The notes under the pieces were generated by a model. The model worked only from the letters and a program-made list of their open reading frames with translations. It did not search any database and was not told the origin of the DNA. The translations under genes and the position numbers were made by a program. DNA of 64,000 bases from Acidiluteibacter sp965660325 (GTDB lineage: Bacteria; Bacteroidota; Bacteroidia; Flavobacteriales_E; Vicingaceae): contig CBFHZL010000003.1 in the NCBI GenBank assembly GCA_965660325.1, positions 1 through 64,000 on the forward strand, given 5' to 3'. This document shows, in pieces, positions 8,065-17,490 of the stretch; position 1 is the first letter of the stretch; each line of letters starts with the position of its first letter.

Positions 8065-8747
8065 TTTAATCGCTCATGCACTAAATCTAAAGCAAGTTTA
8101 AGCTGCTCTTTACGCGAAAGATTTGTATTGTCAATAACGATGGCATCTTCTGCCTGCATTAGCGGGTTCTCTTTTCGATGGGTATCATTGTAGTCTCGTT
8201 CTGCGAGATTTTGCGCTACTTCTTCAAGTGTCATTTCAACTCCATTAGACTGTAATTCTTGATACCTTCTTTCTGCTCTGATAGCAGGATCAGCGGTCAT
8301 AAACAACTTTAATTCTGCATCAGGAAAAACAACTGTGCCGATGTCGCGGCCATCCATCACCACTCCTTTTTTCTCCCCTAATTGCTGTTGTAAACCGACC
8401 ATTTGAGTACGAACGGCCTTTAATTGACTTAACCCGCTTACAGCGTTTGAAACAAGTTTACTGCGGATTTCATCTTCTACGTATTCCCCATTTAAGTAAG
8501 TATCCGAAAAACCCTTCTCAGAATTGTGCCTAAAATCAATAGTGATTTCGCTTAGTAATTGCTCAATTTGAAGATCAGTCATTTCACTGAAATTGACAAA
8601 CCCTTTTCGCATAAAATATAGCGTTACCGCTCGATACATTGCGCCAGTATCGATAAAAGCATAAGAGAGTTTTTTAGCGAGTGTTTTGGCAAGTGTACTT
8701 TTTCCGCAGGAAGAATAGCCATCGATGGCAATCACAATTTTAGACAT
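8061..8747 (-). CDS. cmk: (d)CMP kinase
   Basis: 228 aa, normal for cytidylate kinase, which phosphorylates CMP/dCMP with ATP. Walker A is GYSSCGKSTLAKTLA at the N-terminus. DTGAMYRAVTLY and MDGRDIGTVVFPDAELKLF are the diagnostic CMP-binding segments, and RDYNDTHRKENPL belongs to the lid region. It lies 14 bp downstream of porQ on the same strand, so the two are very likely one operon. The 3' end overlaps ispH tail to tail. Confidence 0.97.
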   Translation of the reverse strand: MSKIVIAIDGYSSCGKSTLAKTLAKKLSYAFIDTGAMYRAVTLYFMRKGFVNFSEMTDLQIEQLLSEITIDFRHNSEKGFSDTYLNGEYVEDEIRSKLVSNAVSGLSQLKAVRTQMVGLQQQLGEKKGVVMDGRDIGTVVFPDAELKLFMTADPAIRAERRYQELQSNGVEMTLEEVAQNLAERDYNDTHRKENPLMQAEDAIVIDNTNLSRKEQLKLALDLVHERLN

Positions 8748-8761
8748 GCGGCTAAATTACA

Positions 8762-9796
8762 CTAATTGTAAAAATCTGAGATGCGGGTCACCACAGAAAA
8801 TGTATTGGTTCCTCCTGCTTGGTGGTATGAGGCGTGTCCATAACTGATATGAAATTTGGAAATACGCATACCAAATCCAAAGCTCATACCCACAAGACCA
8901 GTTTTTTCTTCTACCAATAACTCTCTTCTTCGTTGATAATTATATCCTAAGCGGATATGAAAGTTTTCTGAAGGCAAAAACTCAACACCTACAACAGCAT
9001 GCCGAGCCATGTTCTCAAAAAAACCATCTTGATTATCATTAGCATCAGTCTCTCCCAATAATCCACCTTCATTTTTAATTTGCTTTTCATACGTTAAATC
9101 AGGTGTTTCCAAACTGTGTGCAGTAAGTGAGAAACGAAGTGGTACATTTTTTAATCGTTTTGAGATGCCTGCTTGAATTTCAAAAGGGATATCTTCTCTA
9201 TTATCTTCAGTATATGTGGTCAATTGTGCTCCAATATTTTTTACTACTAAACTTGCGGTAAAGCCCTTCTCTTCTAGATAGTATGTCGTACCAAAGTCGA
9301 ATGCTACACCAAATGACTGATAATCGTACAAAGAAGAGATAATGGTTTTAAAATTTGCACCGATGCTAAAGTTGTGTTTTAATTCGCGTCCATAACCCAT
9401 AACAATGGCGTACTCCCCTGCATTAAACGTTCCTAATCGATTGCCACCTGCATCACGCTCTATAAATTCTCCATAATTAACGTACTTCAACCCTACATTA
9501 AAAGTACCAATTGAATCATAGTGCTTTGTGAATGAAGTATACCCATAATTGATATCTGCAAGGTAGCTCGTATAATTTAAGGTTACTTGATTATCCATTT
9601 TCTCGTTCAAAAGCGCTGGATTAACCAATCCAAGATTTGGGTCATTATCCTTTATCGCAATGGCGGTACTCCCAAGCGCTAAAACTCTTGCGCTGTATGG
9701 CAAATCAAGAAACTCATATGTATCTGTTCCCCCATTTTGGGCGAATATAAAAGATGGGATGAATAAGAAAAATAGTAACTGGATCCGGTGCTTCAT
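8762..9796 (-). CDS. porQ: Type IX secretion system protein PorQ
   Basis: 344 aa. A signal peptide (MKHRIQLLFFLFIPSFIFAQ) is followed by an outer-membrane barrel-like sequence of the PorV/PorQ type, beginning EFLDLPYSARVLALGSTAIA and continuing with many alternating strands. PorQ works at the outer membrane with PorU, PorV and PorZ in the complex that processes and attaches T9SS cargo. The window encodes four proteins with T9SS type A sorting domains, consistent with a working system. Operon order is small hypothetical (9830-10090), porQ, cmk; I recall porQ next to cmk in other Bacteroidota. The rest of the secretion machinery is not in this window. Confidence 0.93.
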   Translation of the reverse strand: MKHRIQLLFFLFIPSFIFAQNGGTDTYEFLDLPYSARVLALGSTAIAIKDNDPNLGLVNPALLNEKMDNQVTLNYTSYLADINYGYTSFTKHYDSIGTFNVGLKYVNYGEFIERDAGGNRLGTFNAGEYAIVMGYGRELKHNFSIGANFKTIISSLYDYQSFGVAFDFGTTYYLEEKGFTASLVVKNIGAQLTTYTEDNREDIPFEIQAGISKRLKNVPLRFSLTAHSLETPDLTYEKQIKNEGGLLGETDANDNQDGFFENMARHAVVGVEFLPSENFHIRLGYNYQRRRELLVEEKTGLVGMSFGFGMRISKFHISYGHASYHQAGGTNTFSVVTRISDFYN

Positions 9797-9829
9797 CTTA
9801 GTTTATTTAAGCTATATACGTGGAAGGGT

Positions 9830-10090
9830 TCATTTTATTGTTTGCTCATTTACTTTCTGTGCAAATAAATCATATTCTTCTGCCGTTGCGACCTCCCAGT
9901 TGGCCTGATAATCATGCAGCATATCTGCAATAAAATTGCGATCAGGTAGTATTTTAGCCTTCATGGTATAACAGATAAAATGACTACCAATTATTTGAAT
10001 TTCAGTAAATTCATCATCGGATATGATTTTAAATAGCGATTTACCATTTTTATACTTCCTATACTGAGGAAAGTCAAGTGCTTCGGGCAT
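9830..10090 (-). CDS. Conserved small hypothetical protein upstream of porQ
   Basis: 86 aa, starting MPEALDFPQYRKYKNGKSLFKI and ending KVNEQTIK, soluble and mixed alpha/beta, with no signal peptide or recognisable catalytic motif. It ends 33 bp before the porQ ATG on the same strand, and its composition is protein-like rather than a shadow of a real gene. It is divergent from the sensor kinase at 10153. Function unknown. Confidence 0.7.
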   Translation of the reverse strand: MPEALDFPQYRKYKNGKSLFKIISDDEFTEIQIIGSHFICYTMKAKILPDRNFIADMLHDYQANWEVATAEEYDLFAQKVNEQTIK

Positions 10091-10125
10091 AAACGTTAAA
10101 AATAAGTTAAGGAATAAATTACCCT

Positions 10126-10133
10126 TAATTTTG
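10126..10133 (+). promoter_or_regulatory. Bacteroidota -7 promoter element (TAATTTTG)
   Basis: Exact TAnnTTTG match, 19 bp before the ATG of the sensor kinase gene, in the divergent intergenic region. Confidence 0.6.
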
Positions 10134-10152
10134 AGGTTAAATTTACACTCTT

Positions 10153-11427
10153 ATGAGTCAAAAAACCATTCGATTAGTCATTCTTTTTGCCGCAATTAGT
10201 TTATTGGGTATCGGTGGATTTCAACTTTTCTGGGTAAACAAAGCGTTTAACCTTGAATCTAAGCAGTTTGACGAGCGTGTATTCGTAGCACTTAGCAATG
10301 TGGCTAGAACCGTTCAAAAAGTTAACAAAGATACTTCTGATCTGTACGCTCCTGTTCAGCAAATCAGCTCTAACTTTTACATTGTTAGTACTAACGACAC
10401 ACTGCAGCCATTCTTGTTGGAAAATATTCTTTCTAAGGAGTTTGAAAATAGAAACATAAAAACAGACTTTGAGTTTGTTATTTATGACTGTTTCACAGAT
10501 TCTATTGTATTTGGTAAAAATGTACCCCTAAAAAAGGATGATAAGTCGTTTATCAATTTTGCTTCAAAAAATGAACGTTGGACTGAGAGCACGCATTACT
10601 TTGGTGTATTTTTTCCTGAAAAATCGTCGTACATTATTAGTGCAATGGATTTTTGGATATTTTCTTCTGCTTTTATCTTAATAGTACTGTTATTCTTTAG
10701 TTACACCATCTGGATAATTCTCAAGCAAAAACGAATTGATGAAATTAAAACTGACTTCATCAATAACATGACGCATGAGCTAAAAACACCCATCTCTACC
10801 ATTTCGTTGAGCATAGATGTTTTAGGCAGTGACTCTATTCTTCAAAACCCTGAACGATTAAAAACCTATGCTCGAATAATTAAGGAAGAAAATAATCGAC
10901 TAAAGTCTCAGGTCGAAAAAGTATTACAATTGGCTTCTATTGAGAGCAGTTCGATTAGCTTAGAAAAAACCACCTTTGATGTGCATGAATTATTAATTAG
11001 CACCATTAATAGTTTTGAAGTTATTTTGAGCAAGCGTAACGGTAAAATCAATACTCATTTTAACGCTGAAATCGGACATATCAATGGTGATCAATTCCAC
11101 ATTGGAAATGTATTTTTTAACCTCATTGACAATGCAATAAAGTATACAACTGACAATCCTGTTATCACAATTGAAACCGAGACTAATGCACAAGGAATAA
11201 CGCTTCATTTTAAAGATAATGGTATTGGTATAGCCGAAAAAGATCAAAAACATATATTTGATAAGTTTTATCGCGTTACAGATGGAGATTTACACGATGT
11301 GAAAGGTTTTGGTTTAGGCCTTAATTACTCATTGACCATGATAAAATTGCACAACGGATTTATCAAACTAAAAAACAATTCGCCACATGGATCCATTTTT
11401 TCCCTCTTTTTTCCCTTTAAACAATAA
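10153..11427 (+). CDS. Sensor histidine kinase (RprX-like)
   Basis: 424 aa. One membrane helix near residues 6-24, a periplasmic segment of about 145 residues, a second helix near 172-193, then HisKA with phosphoacceptor His208 (NNMTHELKTPIS) and a HATPase domain: N box NLIDNAIKYT, G1 DNGIGI, F box FDKFYRV, G2 GFGLGLNYS. The N-terminal pattern FQLFWVNKAF...FDERV resembles the Bacteroidota RprX kinase family; that assignment is from memory of the family. The cognate OmpR-type regulator follows 13 bp later, and the nuclease gene 12152 may be part of the same transcript. Confidence 0.92.
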   Translation: MSQKTIRLVILFAAISLLGIGGFQLFWVNKAFNLESKQFDERVFVALSNVARTVQKVNKDTSDLYAPVQQISSNFYIVSTNDTLQPFLLENILSKEFENRNIKTDFEFVIYDCFTDSIVFGKNVPLKKDDKSFINFASKNERWTESTHYFGVFFPEKSSYIISAMDFWIFSSAFILIVLLFFSYTIWIILKQKRIDEIKTDFINNMTHELKTPISTISLSIDVLGSDSILQNPERLKTYARIIKEENNRLKSQVEKVLQLASIESSSISLEKTTFDVHELLISTINSFEVILSKRNGKINTHFNAEIGHINGDQFHIGNVFFNLIDNAIKYTTDNPVITIETETNAQGITLHFKDNGIGIAEKDQKHIFDKFYRVTDGDLHDVKGFGLGLNYSLTMIKLHNGFIKLKNNSPHGSIFSLFFPFKQ

Positions 11428-11440
11428 AGAAGAACCATCT

Positions 11441-12142
11441 ATGAAACAATACAAAGCGACTATCTTACTATTGGAAGATGATGAAAACTTAGGATTCGTC
11501 ACCAAAGATAAATTAGAGGATGCAGGATATTTTGTAAAGTTGTGCATAGACGGCGAAGAGGCGATTAAAACCATCCAAACTGACCACGTAGACCTTTGTT
11601 TACTTGACATTATGCTGCCAAAAATGGATGGTTTCACCGTGGGTAAAATTATAAAAGAAAAAGATGAGCGAATTCCTATCTTGTTTGTGTCTGCGCGATC
11701 ACAAAAAGTAGATAAAATAAAAGGGTTAAAGCTTGGTGCCGATGATTACGTTACAAAACCATTCGACTTTGATGAACTACTTTTAAGGATACAAAATATT
11801 CTAAGTAGATCCGTCCAGCGCAGAAAAATTAAGTCAGAAGAGCCAAAAATTCATCATATTGGCAATTACATCTTTCATGTAAATAATCAATTTTTAGAAC
11901 TTGATGGTGTAAGGCAAAAACTCACAAAAAAGGAGGCCGATTTACTGCATTTGTTATGTTTAAATATCAATGATGTATTAAGTCGTGATGAAGCCCTAAT
12001 GGAAGTTTGGGGAGTAAGTGATTATTTTAGCGGCAGAAGTATGGATGTGTATATTTCAAAAATTAGAAAGTTTTTAAAAAAGGATCCTAAAATAGAGATT
12101 ATCAACATCCATGGCGTTGGTTTTAAAATGGCAATTGAGTAG
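11441..12142 (+). CDS. OmpR/PhoB-family response regulator (RprY-like)
   Basis: 233 aa from the ATG at 11441. An upstream in-frame ATG at 11387 lies inside the kinase gene and would add an odd Pro/Phe-rich lead, so 11441 (MKQYKATILLLEDDENLGF) is chosen. The receiver domain has acidic pair EDD, phosphoacceptor Asp56 (LLDIMLPKMDG), and the TKPF Lys. The C-terminal winged helix (about 135-230) ends with the usual GVGFKM hairpin. It would be phosphorylated by the kinase encoded just upstream and act as a DNA-binding transcription factor. The downstream nuclease gene starts 9 bp after its stop. Confidence 0.94.
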   Translation: MKQYKATILLLEDDENLGFVTKDKLEDAGYFVKLCIDGEEAIKTIQTDHVDLCLLDIMLPKMDGFTVGKIIKEKDERIPILFVSARSQKVDKIKGLKLGADDYVTKPFDFDELLLRIQNILSRSVQRRKIKSEEPKIHHIGNYIFHVNNQFLELDGVRQKLTKKEADLLHLLCLNINDVLSRDEALMEVWGVSDYFSGRSMDVYISKIRKFLKKDPKIEIINIHGVGFKMAIE

Positions 12143-12151
12143 TTTTACTGT

Positions 12152-14947
12152 ATGCACGATTTCCTTTTTAAAACCGCTCAACGGGTATTGAATGAGCAAC
12201 AAGATGAGCTCGAAAATTCTGTAATTATTTTACCGAACCGCCGTGCGGCACTATTCCTAAAAAAACACTTTGGATCGCTCATCGATGGGCCTATATGGGC
12301 TCCAAAAATAATCAGTGCTGAAGAGTTTTTAGAAGATTTATCCGGTTGTAATGTATTGGATAATGTGCAGTTGCTCTTTGAGTTTTATGAAATCTACAAG
12401 CAAGTGGTGCCTGCAGAAGAGCAAAATAGTTTTGATCAGTTTATCCAATGGGGAAGCACCCTTTTACAAGATTTTAATGAAATAGATCGATACCTCATTG
12501 ATCCTAAAAAATTATTCGAATACGTCAATGAAGCAAGAGCTCTAGAGGTCTGGAACTTAGAATTAAATGAAATCACCGAAGTTCAACAAAACTATTTATC
12601 CTTTTGGAGACAGAAGGAATCCCTTTACCACGCCTTTCGGGATCATTTAGAAAAACAGCAACTAGCCTACTCCGGACTTTCCTATCGGAAAGCCGCAGAA
12701 GAACTAACAGATGAGCGAATCCAACGAACTCCATATCATCATATTTATTTTGCAGGATTTAATGCGCTTACTGCTGCTGAGCAACTAATTATGGAGCGGT
12801 TTGTATTGGCAAAAAAAGCAACCATGCTTTTCGATGCAGATGAATATTATGTAAAGGATGAACTGCATGAAGCCGGTTTATTCATGCGGCAGCTAAAGAA
12901 TAAGCCTCATTTTGAATCTTCATTCAAGGATCTATCGCAGCATTTTAAATCCACTAAGAAAATTACAATCTACGCAGTTCCTAAGAATGTTGGGCAAGCA
13001 AAATTGGCCGGCAGACTCTTAAAAGAAGCCAATAATAAAAATGACTACCGCGATACAGCCGTTGTTTTAGCTGATGAAAATCTCTTACTTCCTGTTCTAC
13101 AATCATTACCCGATGAAGTAGATAAGGTGAATATTACCATGGGATATCCAATTAGCAACAGTCCAATTTATACTTTTTTTGAGCGCTACATTCATTTGCA
13201 TCAGAAAGCGGAACTGCATAGTGAACAGCGAGGTAGTATTGGATTTTACTATAAAGATGTGATCAACTTATTGGAGCATCCTTTCCTCTCCTCTATTTCA
13301 GCTGATTTTACGAAATCTGCTATTGCAGCAGCTAAAACTAAAATAGAAGACAATAACCTCATTTACCTTTCTGTAGAAGAGATGGTTAATTACATACCAT
13401 TGATGTCAACTATTGGTATAAAACAAGCAGAGGAGTTATCCGTTAACTTTTTGATTAAAAAGCTGCTATCTATTATTGAGACTGCGAAGAATAGCTACAG
13501 CGATAGAAAGAAAACAGCAAACGATAAACTTGCGATAGAATACTTGTTCCATTTGGCAAAAATAGTTAACCAAATTGCTGAATTACAAAGTCGATTTAAC
13601 AACATTGAAAAACTATCGACTTTTTATACCATTTTCAAACAGCTATGCCGGCAAGCTACCATTCCATTTTTCGGTGAACCACTTAGCGGTTTGCAATTGC
13701 TTGGAGTATTGGAGACGAGAACTATTGATTTTAAAAATCTGATTTTGTTAACGGTAAATGAAGGAGTACTCCCCTCAGGAAAGTCACAAAACTCCTTTAT
13801 TCCTTATGATATTAAGAGTCAATTTAACTTACCTACACACAAAGAAAAAGATGCCATTTATGCCTACCACTTTTATCGATTGATTCAACGAGCTGAGCAA
13901 GTAACACTGGTTTACAACTCTTCTTCAGATAAGATGGGTGGCGGAGAACGGAGCAGGTTCATAGAACAATTAGTCAATGAGTTGCCCAATTACAACTCAA
14001 GCATAGAAATAGAAGAAAAGGTAGTACAAACACCGCTGCCAACTGAGAAAGAGTTGGATATTTCAATTAAACGTACTGATCTAATTGATCATGCCGTTCG
14101 AAAACACTTTAATCGAGGCATCTCTCCCTCTGCAATCAATACCTACATTAGCTGTCCACTCGATTATTATTATAAGTATGTGCTTGGGTTAAAAGAGCCA
14201 CAAGAGGTTGAAGAAAATATTGCAGCAAGTTCTTTCGGTAGTATTATCCATGATGCCTTAGAGCATGCTTACACCCCACACATTGGCAAAACAGTACCTA
14301 AAGAACATGTTTCTTCATTGAAGAAAACAGCAAAAGAGTTTTGTGAAAAAGCATTTACAGATCAATATGGCAGTAAAGCGCTAAGTGTAGGTAAAAACTA
14401 CTTGATTTATACAGTAGCGCAATCGTACCTCGATGCATTTTTTGAAGAGGAAGCAAAACTATTGGAGGGTAATGAGTTGCGAATTATTCAACTAGAAGAT
14501 AACTTGGCAGAGAACTTTACGTTCGATTACAAGGGGGAGCAAATAACAGTTAAACTAAAAGGAAAAGTTGACCGTATTGACCAAGTAAACAATGAGCTAC
14601 GGGTAATCGATTATAAGACAGGTATAGTCAATGATAGTAAACTAAAGCTCTCAAAATCGATTGAAGAAATGGATTTGGCAGCCTCAGGACAAGCCATTCA
14701 ATTACTTATTTATGCTTATTGCTATGCCAAGGCGAATGGGTTATCCGAACTTCCTGAAGCCGGAATCTTATCATTCCGAAAGATAAAAAGCGGACTAAGT
14801 ACACTGCATTTTGATAAAAAGTTTTCAATTGATAATCGAATCGAAGCAGTGGAAGAATTATTAAGTCGTATTTTTACAGACATGCTCGAAAAAGATGTTT
14901 TTGAGCACCGGAAAGAGGCGAAATATTGTAAATTTTGTCAGGCATAA
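12152..14947 (+). CDS. AddB-like PD-(D/E)XK exonuclease
   Basis: 931 aa. The N-terminal half resembles an inactivated helicase of the AddB/RecC type: it starts FLFKTAQRVLNEQQDELENS and has PNRRAALFLKK where a P-loop would lie, with no GKT. The C-terminal part is a RecB-family nuclease: FGSIIHDALEHAY, GKVDRIDQ, and RVIDYKTG (the D...DxK catalytic core). A Cys in SCPLDYYYKY together with YCKFC at the extreme C-terminus fits the iron-sulfur staple of AddB/Cas4-type nucleases, though one fewer Cys is visible than the classical four. Probably processes double-strand DNA ends with an AddA-type helicase encoded elsewhere. It follows the response regulator by 9 bp. Confidence 0.88.
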   Translation: MHDFLFKTAQRVLNEQQDELENSVIILPNRRAALFLKKHFGSLIDGPIWAPKIISAEEFLEDLSGCNVLDNVQLLFEFYEIYKQVVPAEEQNSFDQFIQWGSTLLQDFNEIDRYLIDPKKLFEYVNEARALEVWNLELNEITEVQQNYLSFWRQKESLYHAFRDHLEKQQLAYSGLSYRKAAEELTDERIQRTPYHHIYFAGFNALTAAEQLIMERFVLAKKATMLFDADEYYVKDELHEAGLFMRQLKNKPHFESSFKDLSQHFKSTKKITIYAVPKNVGQAKLAGRLLKEANNKNDYRDTAVVLADENLLLPVLQSLPDEVDKVNITMGYPISNSPIYTFFERYIHLHQKAELHSEQRGSIGFYYKDVINLLEHPFLSSISADFTKSAIAAAKTKIEDNNLIYLSVEEMVNYIPLMSTIGIKQAEELSVNFLIKKLLSIIETAKNSYSDRKKTANDKLAIEYLFHLAKIVNQIAELQSRFNNIEKLSTFYTIFKQLCRQATIPFFGEPLSGLQLLGVLETRTIDFKNLILLTVNEGVLPSGKSQNSFIPYDIKSQFNLPTHKEKDAIYAYHFYRLIQRAEQVTLVYNSSSDKMGGGERSRFIEQLVNELPNYNSSIEIEEKVVQTPLPTEKELDISIKRTDLIDHAVRKHFNRGISPSAINTYISCPLDYYYKYVLGLKEPQEVEENIAASSFGSIIHDALEHAYTPHIGKTVPKEHVSSLKKTAKEFCEKAFTDQYGSKALSVGKNYLIYTVAQSYLDAFFEEEAKLLEGNELRIIQLEDNLAENFTFDYKGEQITVKLKGKVDRIDQVNNELRVIDYKTGIVNDSKLKLSKSIEEMDLAASGQAIQLLIYAYCYAKANGLSELPEAGILSFRKIKSGLSTLHFDKKFSIDNRIEAVEELLSRIFTDMLEKDVFEHRKEAKYCKFCQA

Positions 14948-14981
14948 AAAAGCCCTCGATGGGAATTTCGAAGGCTTTTAA
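14946..14981 (+). terminator. Intrinsic terminator after the AddB-like gene
   Basis: Imperfect hairpin AAAAGCC(C)TCGA / TCGAAGGCTTTT directly after the stop codon, with a short U-tract. Confidence 0.65.
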
Positions 14982-15065
14982 AAAATGGGAAATAGAAAAC
15001 TAACTAATATTAACCTACTCTTTAGACGTTATAACAACTAAAATGGTTGCCCAAACTATCATAAA

Positions 15066-16283
15066 ATGAAAAATTTAACATTTTTTTTAATCGCTGCACT
15101 CTCATTTAATTTGTCCTCATTTGGCCAGGCAGAGCGTTGCGGGAAAGATCAAAAACTACAGGAGCGCATACTCGAAAATCCTGAAATAACACAAATAATT
15201 GATGAGCAAAACAAACAAATTGCAGCTTTTGACCACAGCAATAAATCACGAGCTGTTATCACCATACCTGTTGTGGTACACGTTGTTTACAGAACAAGTA
15301 ATCAGAATGTTTCGGCAGCACAGATTAATTCTCAAATCACTGCCTTAAATGAGGATTACCGTCGTTTAAATACAGATGCCATCAATACGCCGAGCGTTTT
15401 TTCAGGAGTGGATACAGAAATTGAATTCTGTTTAGCTTCTGTAGATCCAAACGGAAATCCTACGACCGGAATTACTCGAACTTCTACAACCGTTTCTGAA
15501 ATCGGAAACACCAACCGTTATTACCAAACATCTCAAGGAGGCAAGGATATTTGGGACCGTGATCGCTACTTAAATATTTGGGTTTGTGACTTGGGAGCAC
15601 TTTATTTAGGTTTTGCTTATGCGCCCAATACCGCTTTGCCAAGCTATGATGGATTGGTGATCGATCCTCGCTATTTTGGAACTATTGGCACTGCTCAAGC
15701 TCCATACAATAAAGGAAGAACAGCTACACATGAAATTGGTCATTGGTTTAATTTGGAGCACCTCTGGGGCTCAGGGTTTGGAGGTTGTTTTAGTACTGAT
15801 TTTGTTAACGATACGCCGACGCAATTCGAAGAAAACTATGGTTGCTTATCCCACCCATCCCCTTCTTGCAATAACGGAGGAGATATGTTTATGAACTACA
15901 TGGATTACTCCGATGATCGTTGCATGAACGCCTTTACTCTTGGTCAGAAAAACCGCATGCTTGCAGCTATTCAACTGTTTCGTCCCGGTTTATTAACCTC
16001 AGGTGGATGCAGTACAGTAGGACTTAAAAAGAGTTCACTAAGAACTAATTTTACGATCTCACCGACGGTTGTAAATCAAACGCTTACCATCGTAAATGAA
16101 TCAAGCAACACGTATGATTATGAAGTCGTAAATTTAATGGGACAAAAGCAAGAAGATGCCAGAACTATAAGCGATTCCCAATTGTTAATAAACGTAGGAA
16201 AGCTTGTTCCAGGTGTATACTTTTTGAATGTGCACTCAGAAGGACAACGATTTACTCAGAAGTTCATAAAGACCAATTATTAG
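15066..16283 (+). CDS. Secreted M43-type zinc metalloprotease with T9SS sorting domain
   Basis: 405 aa. A signal peptide ends near residue 21 (SSFGQA). The protease domain carries the extended zinc motif HEIGHWFNLEH (residues 222-232) and the Met-turn FMNYMDYSDD further on, as in the pregnancy-associated plasma protein A / cytophagalysin (M43B) family. The last 75 or so residues form a type A C-terminal sorting domain (DYEVVNLMGQ, then GVYFLNVHSEGQ, ending KFIKTNY), so it should pass the outer membrane through the type IX system whose PorQ is encoded at 8762-9796. Short Cys pairs near the active site probably form disulfides. Likely an extracellular peptidase; substrate unknown. Confidence 0.92.
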   Translation: MKNLTFFLIAALSFNLSSFGQAERCGKDQKLQERILENPEITQIIDEQNKQIAAFDHSNKSRAVITIPVVVHVVYRTSNQNVSAAQINSQITALNEDYRRLNTDAINTPSVFSGVDTEIEFCLASVDPNGNPTTGITRTSTTVSEIGNTNRYYQTSQGGKDIWDRDRYLNIWVCDLGALYLGFAYAPNTALPSYDGLVIDPRYFGTIGTAQAPYNKGRTATHEIGHWFNLEHLWGSGFGGCFSTDFVNDTPTQFEENYGCLSHPSPSCNNGGDMFMNYMDYSDDRCMNAFTLGQKNRMLAAIQLFRPGLLTSGGCSTVGLKKSSLRTNFTISPTVVNQTLTIVNESSNTYDYEVVNLMGQKQEDARTISDSQLLINVGKLVPGVYFLNVHSEGQRFTQKFIKTNY

Positions 16284-16307
16284 AAAGATACAAAACATAC
16301 AAGATAT

Positions 16308-17477
16308 ATGAGTTTAGAAAATATCAATTTACTTTTAAAATCTGATATCTCAGAGGATTTAAAAAGTATTGCACGAAAGGTAATAAACGGTGAGCGAATC
16401 ACATTTGACGAAGGTGTGATACTATACAAAAAAGGCGAGCTCACATTTGTAGGAGCCTTGGCCAATTATATTAGAGAAAAGAAGCATGGAGATTTTACCT
16501 ATTTCAACAAAAATTTTCATGTAGAACCCACCAACATTTGCGTTTTTGATTGCAAATTTTGTGCATACTCTAAGCTTATTCGTGAAAAAACAGATTACGA
16601 TGCTTGGGAATTAAGCGAAGAGCAAATTATCGAAAAGGTTAAAAGCTATGAAGGCACAGCGGTTACTGAGGTGCATATTGTAGGTGGTGTTCATCCAAAA
16701 ATGGGCTTACATTACTTTGCCAACTTGATTAAAAAAATAAAAGAAATTCGCCCTGATATTCATGTAAAAGCTTTTACTGCCGTAGAGTTAGAATACATGT
16801 GCAGAAAAGCAAAAGTGAGCTATAAAGAAGGATTACAAATCTTAAAAGATCATGGCCAAAACTCACTTCCAGGTGGTGGTGCTGAAATATTTGCTGAAGC
16901 AGTTCGCGAAGAAATATGTAATGACAAATGTTCTTCTGATCAGTGGTTAGAAATACATCAAGCAGCGCACGAAATTGGAATGCCATCTAATGCTACTATG
17001 TTATATGGGCATGTAGAAAGCTTTGAAGATCGTGTTGACCATATGAATCGTTTACGAACGCTTCAGGATAAGACCGGTGGATTCAACACTTTTATACCAT
17101 TAAAGTATCGCAATGGAAACAATCAAATGAGCCATGTTGACGAAGTTTCTGTTATCGAAGATTTAAGAAATTATGCGATAGCACGTATTTTTATGGATAA
17201 TTTCCCGCACTTAAAGGCCTATTGGCCAATGATTGGAAGAGATACGGCGCAAATTTCATTGAGCTATGGTGTAAACGATATTGATGGTACCATAGATGAT
17301 ACCACTAAAATATACTCCATGGCAGGCGCTGAGGAACAAAACCCAGCTATGACTACTGAGCAGTTAGTGAAATTGGTAAAACAAGTAAATAGAACGCCAG
17401 TAGAGCGCGATAGTATTTACAACGTGATTAAGGATTACACCAACGAATTTGAAGACGAAAAAGTAGCTGCTTATTAA
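16308..17477 (+). CDS. mqnE: Aminofutalosine synthase MqnE
   Basis: 389 aa radical SAM enzyme with the CX3CX2C cluster at Cys78, Cys82 and Cys85 (CVFDCKFCAYS). SLPGGGAEIFAEAV, SNATMLYGHVES and the late GVNDIDGTI...SMAGAEE segment fit MqnE, which joins 3-[(1-carboxyvinyl)oxy]benzoate to SAM-derived adenosine in the futalosine route to menaquinone. MqnC is the close alternative but usually lacks the D-G-T...AGAEE ending. Chorismate, the ultimate precursor, comes from the shikimate pathway whose aroA and aroB lie just beyond, convergent. No other mqn gene is in the window. Confidence 0.92.
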   Translation: MSLENINLLLKSDISEDLKSIARKVINGERITFDEGVILYKKGELTFVGALANYIREKKHGDFTYFNKNFHVEPTNICVFDCKFCAYSKLIREKTDYDAWELSEEQIIEKVKSYEGTAVTEVHIVGGVHPKMGLHYFANLIKKIKEIRPDIHVKAFTAVELEYMCRKAKVSYKEGLQILKDHGQNSLPGGGAEIFAEAVREEICNDKCSSDQWLEIHQAAHEIGMPSNATMLYGHVESFEDRVDHMNRLRTLQDKTGGFNTFIPLKYRNGNNQMSHVDEVSVIEDLRNYAIARIFMDNFPHLKAYWPMIGRDTAQISLSYGVNDIDGTIDDTTKIYSMAGAEEQNPAMTTEQLVKLVKQVNRTPVERDSIYNVIKDYTNEFEDEKVAAY

Positions 17478-17490
17478 GCAGCTACTTTTT
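17458..17490. terminator. Bidirectional terminator overlapping the mqnE stop
   Basis: A perfect 14-bp stem (17458-17471 with 17477-17490) and 5-base loop TATTA. The left arm encodes the last mqnE residues, the loop and first base of the right arm contain its TAA, and the T5-6 tail touches the aroA stop on the other strand. It can end both convergent transcripts. Confidence 0.85.

Noticed and set aside
16308..17477. Cyclic dehypoxanthine futalosine synthase (MqnC) identity
   Set aside because: The C-terminal D-G-T...AGAEE pattern and SNATMLYGHVES fit MqnE better, although the two families are close.
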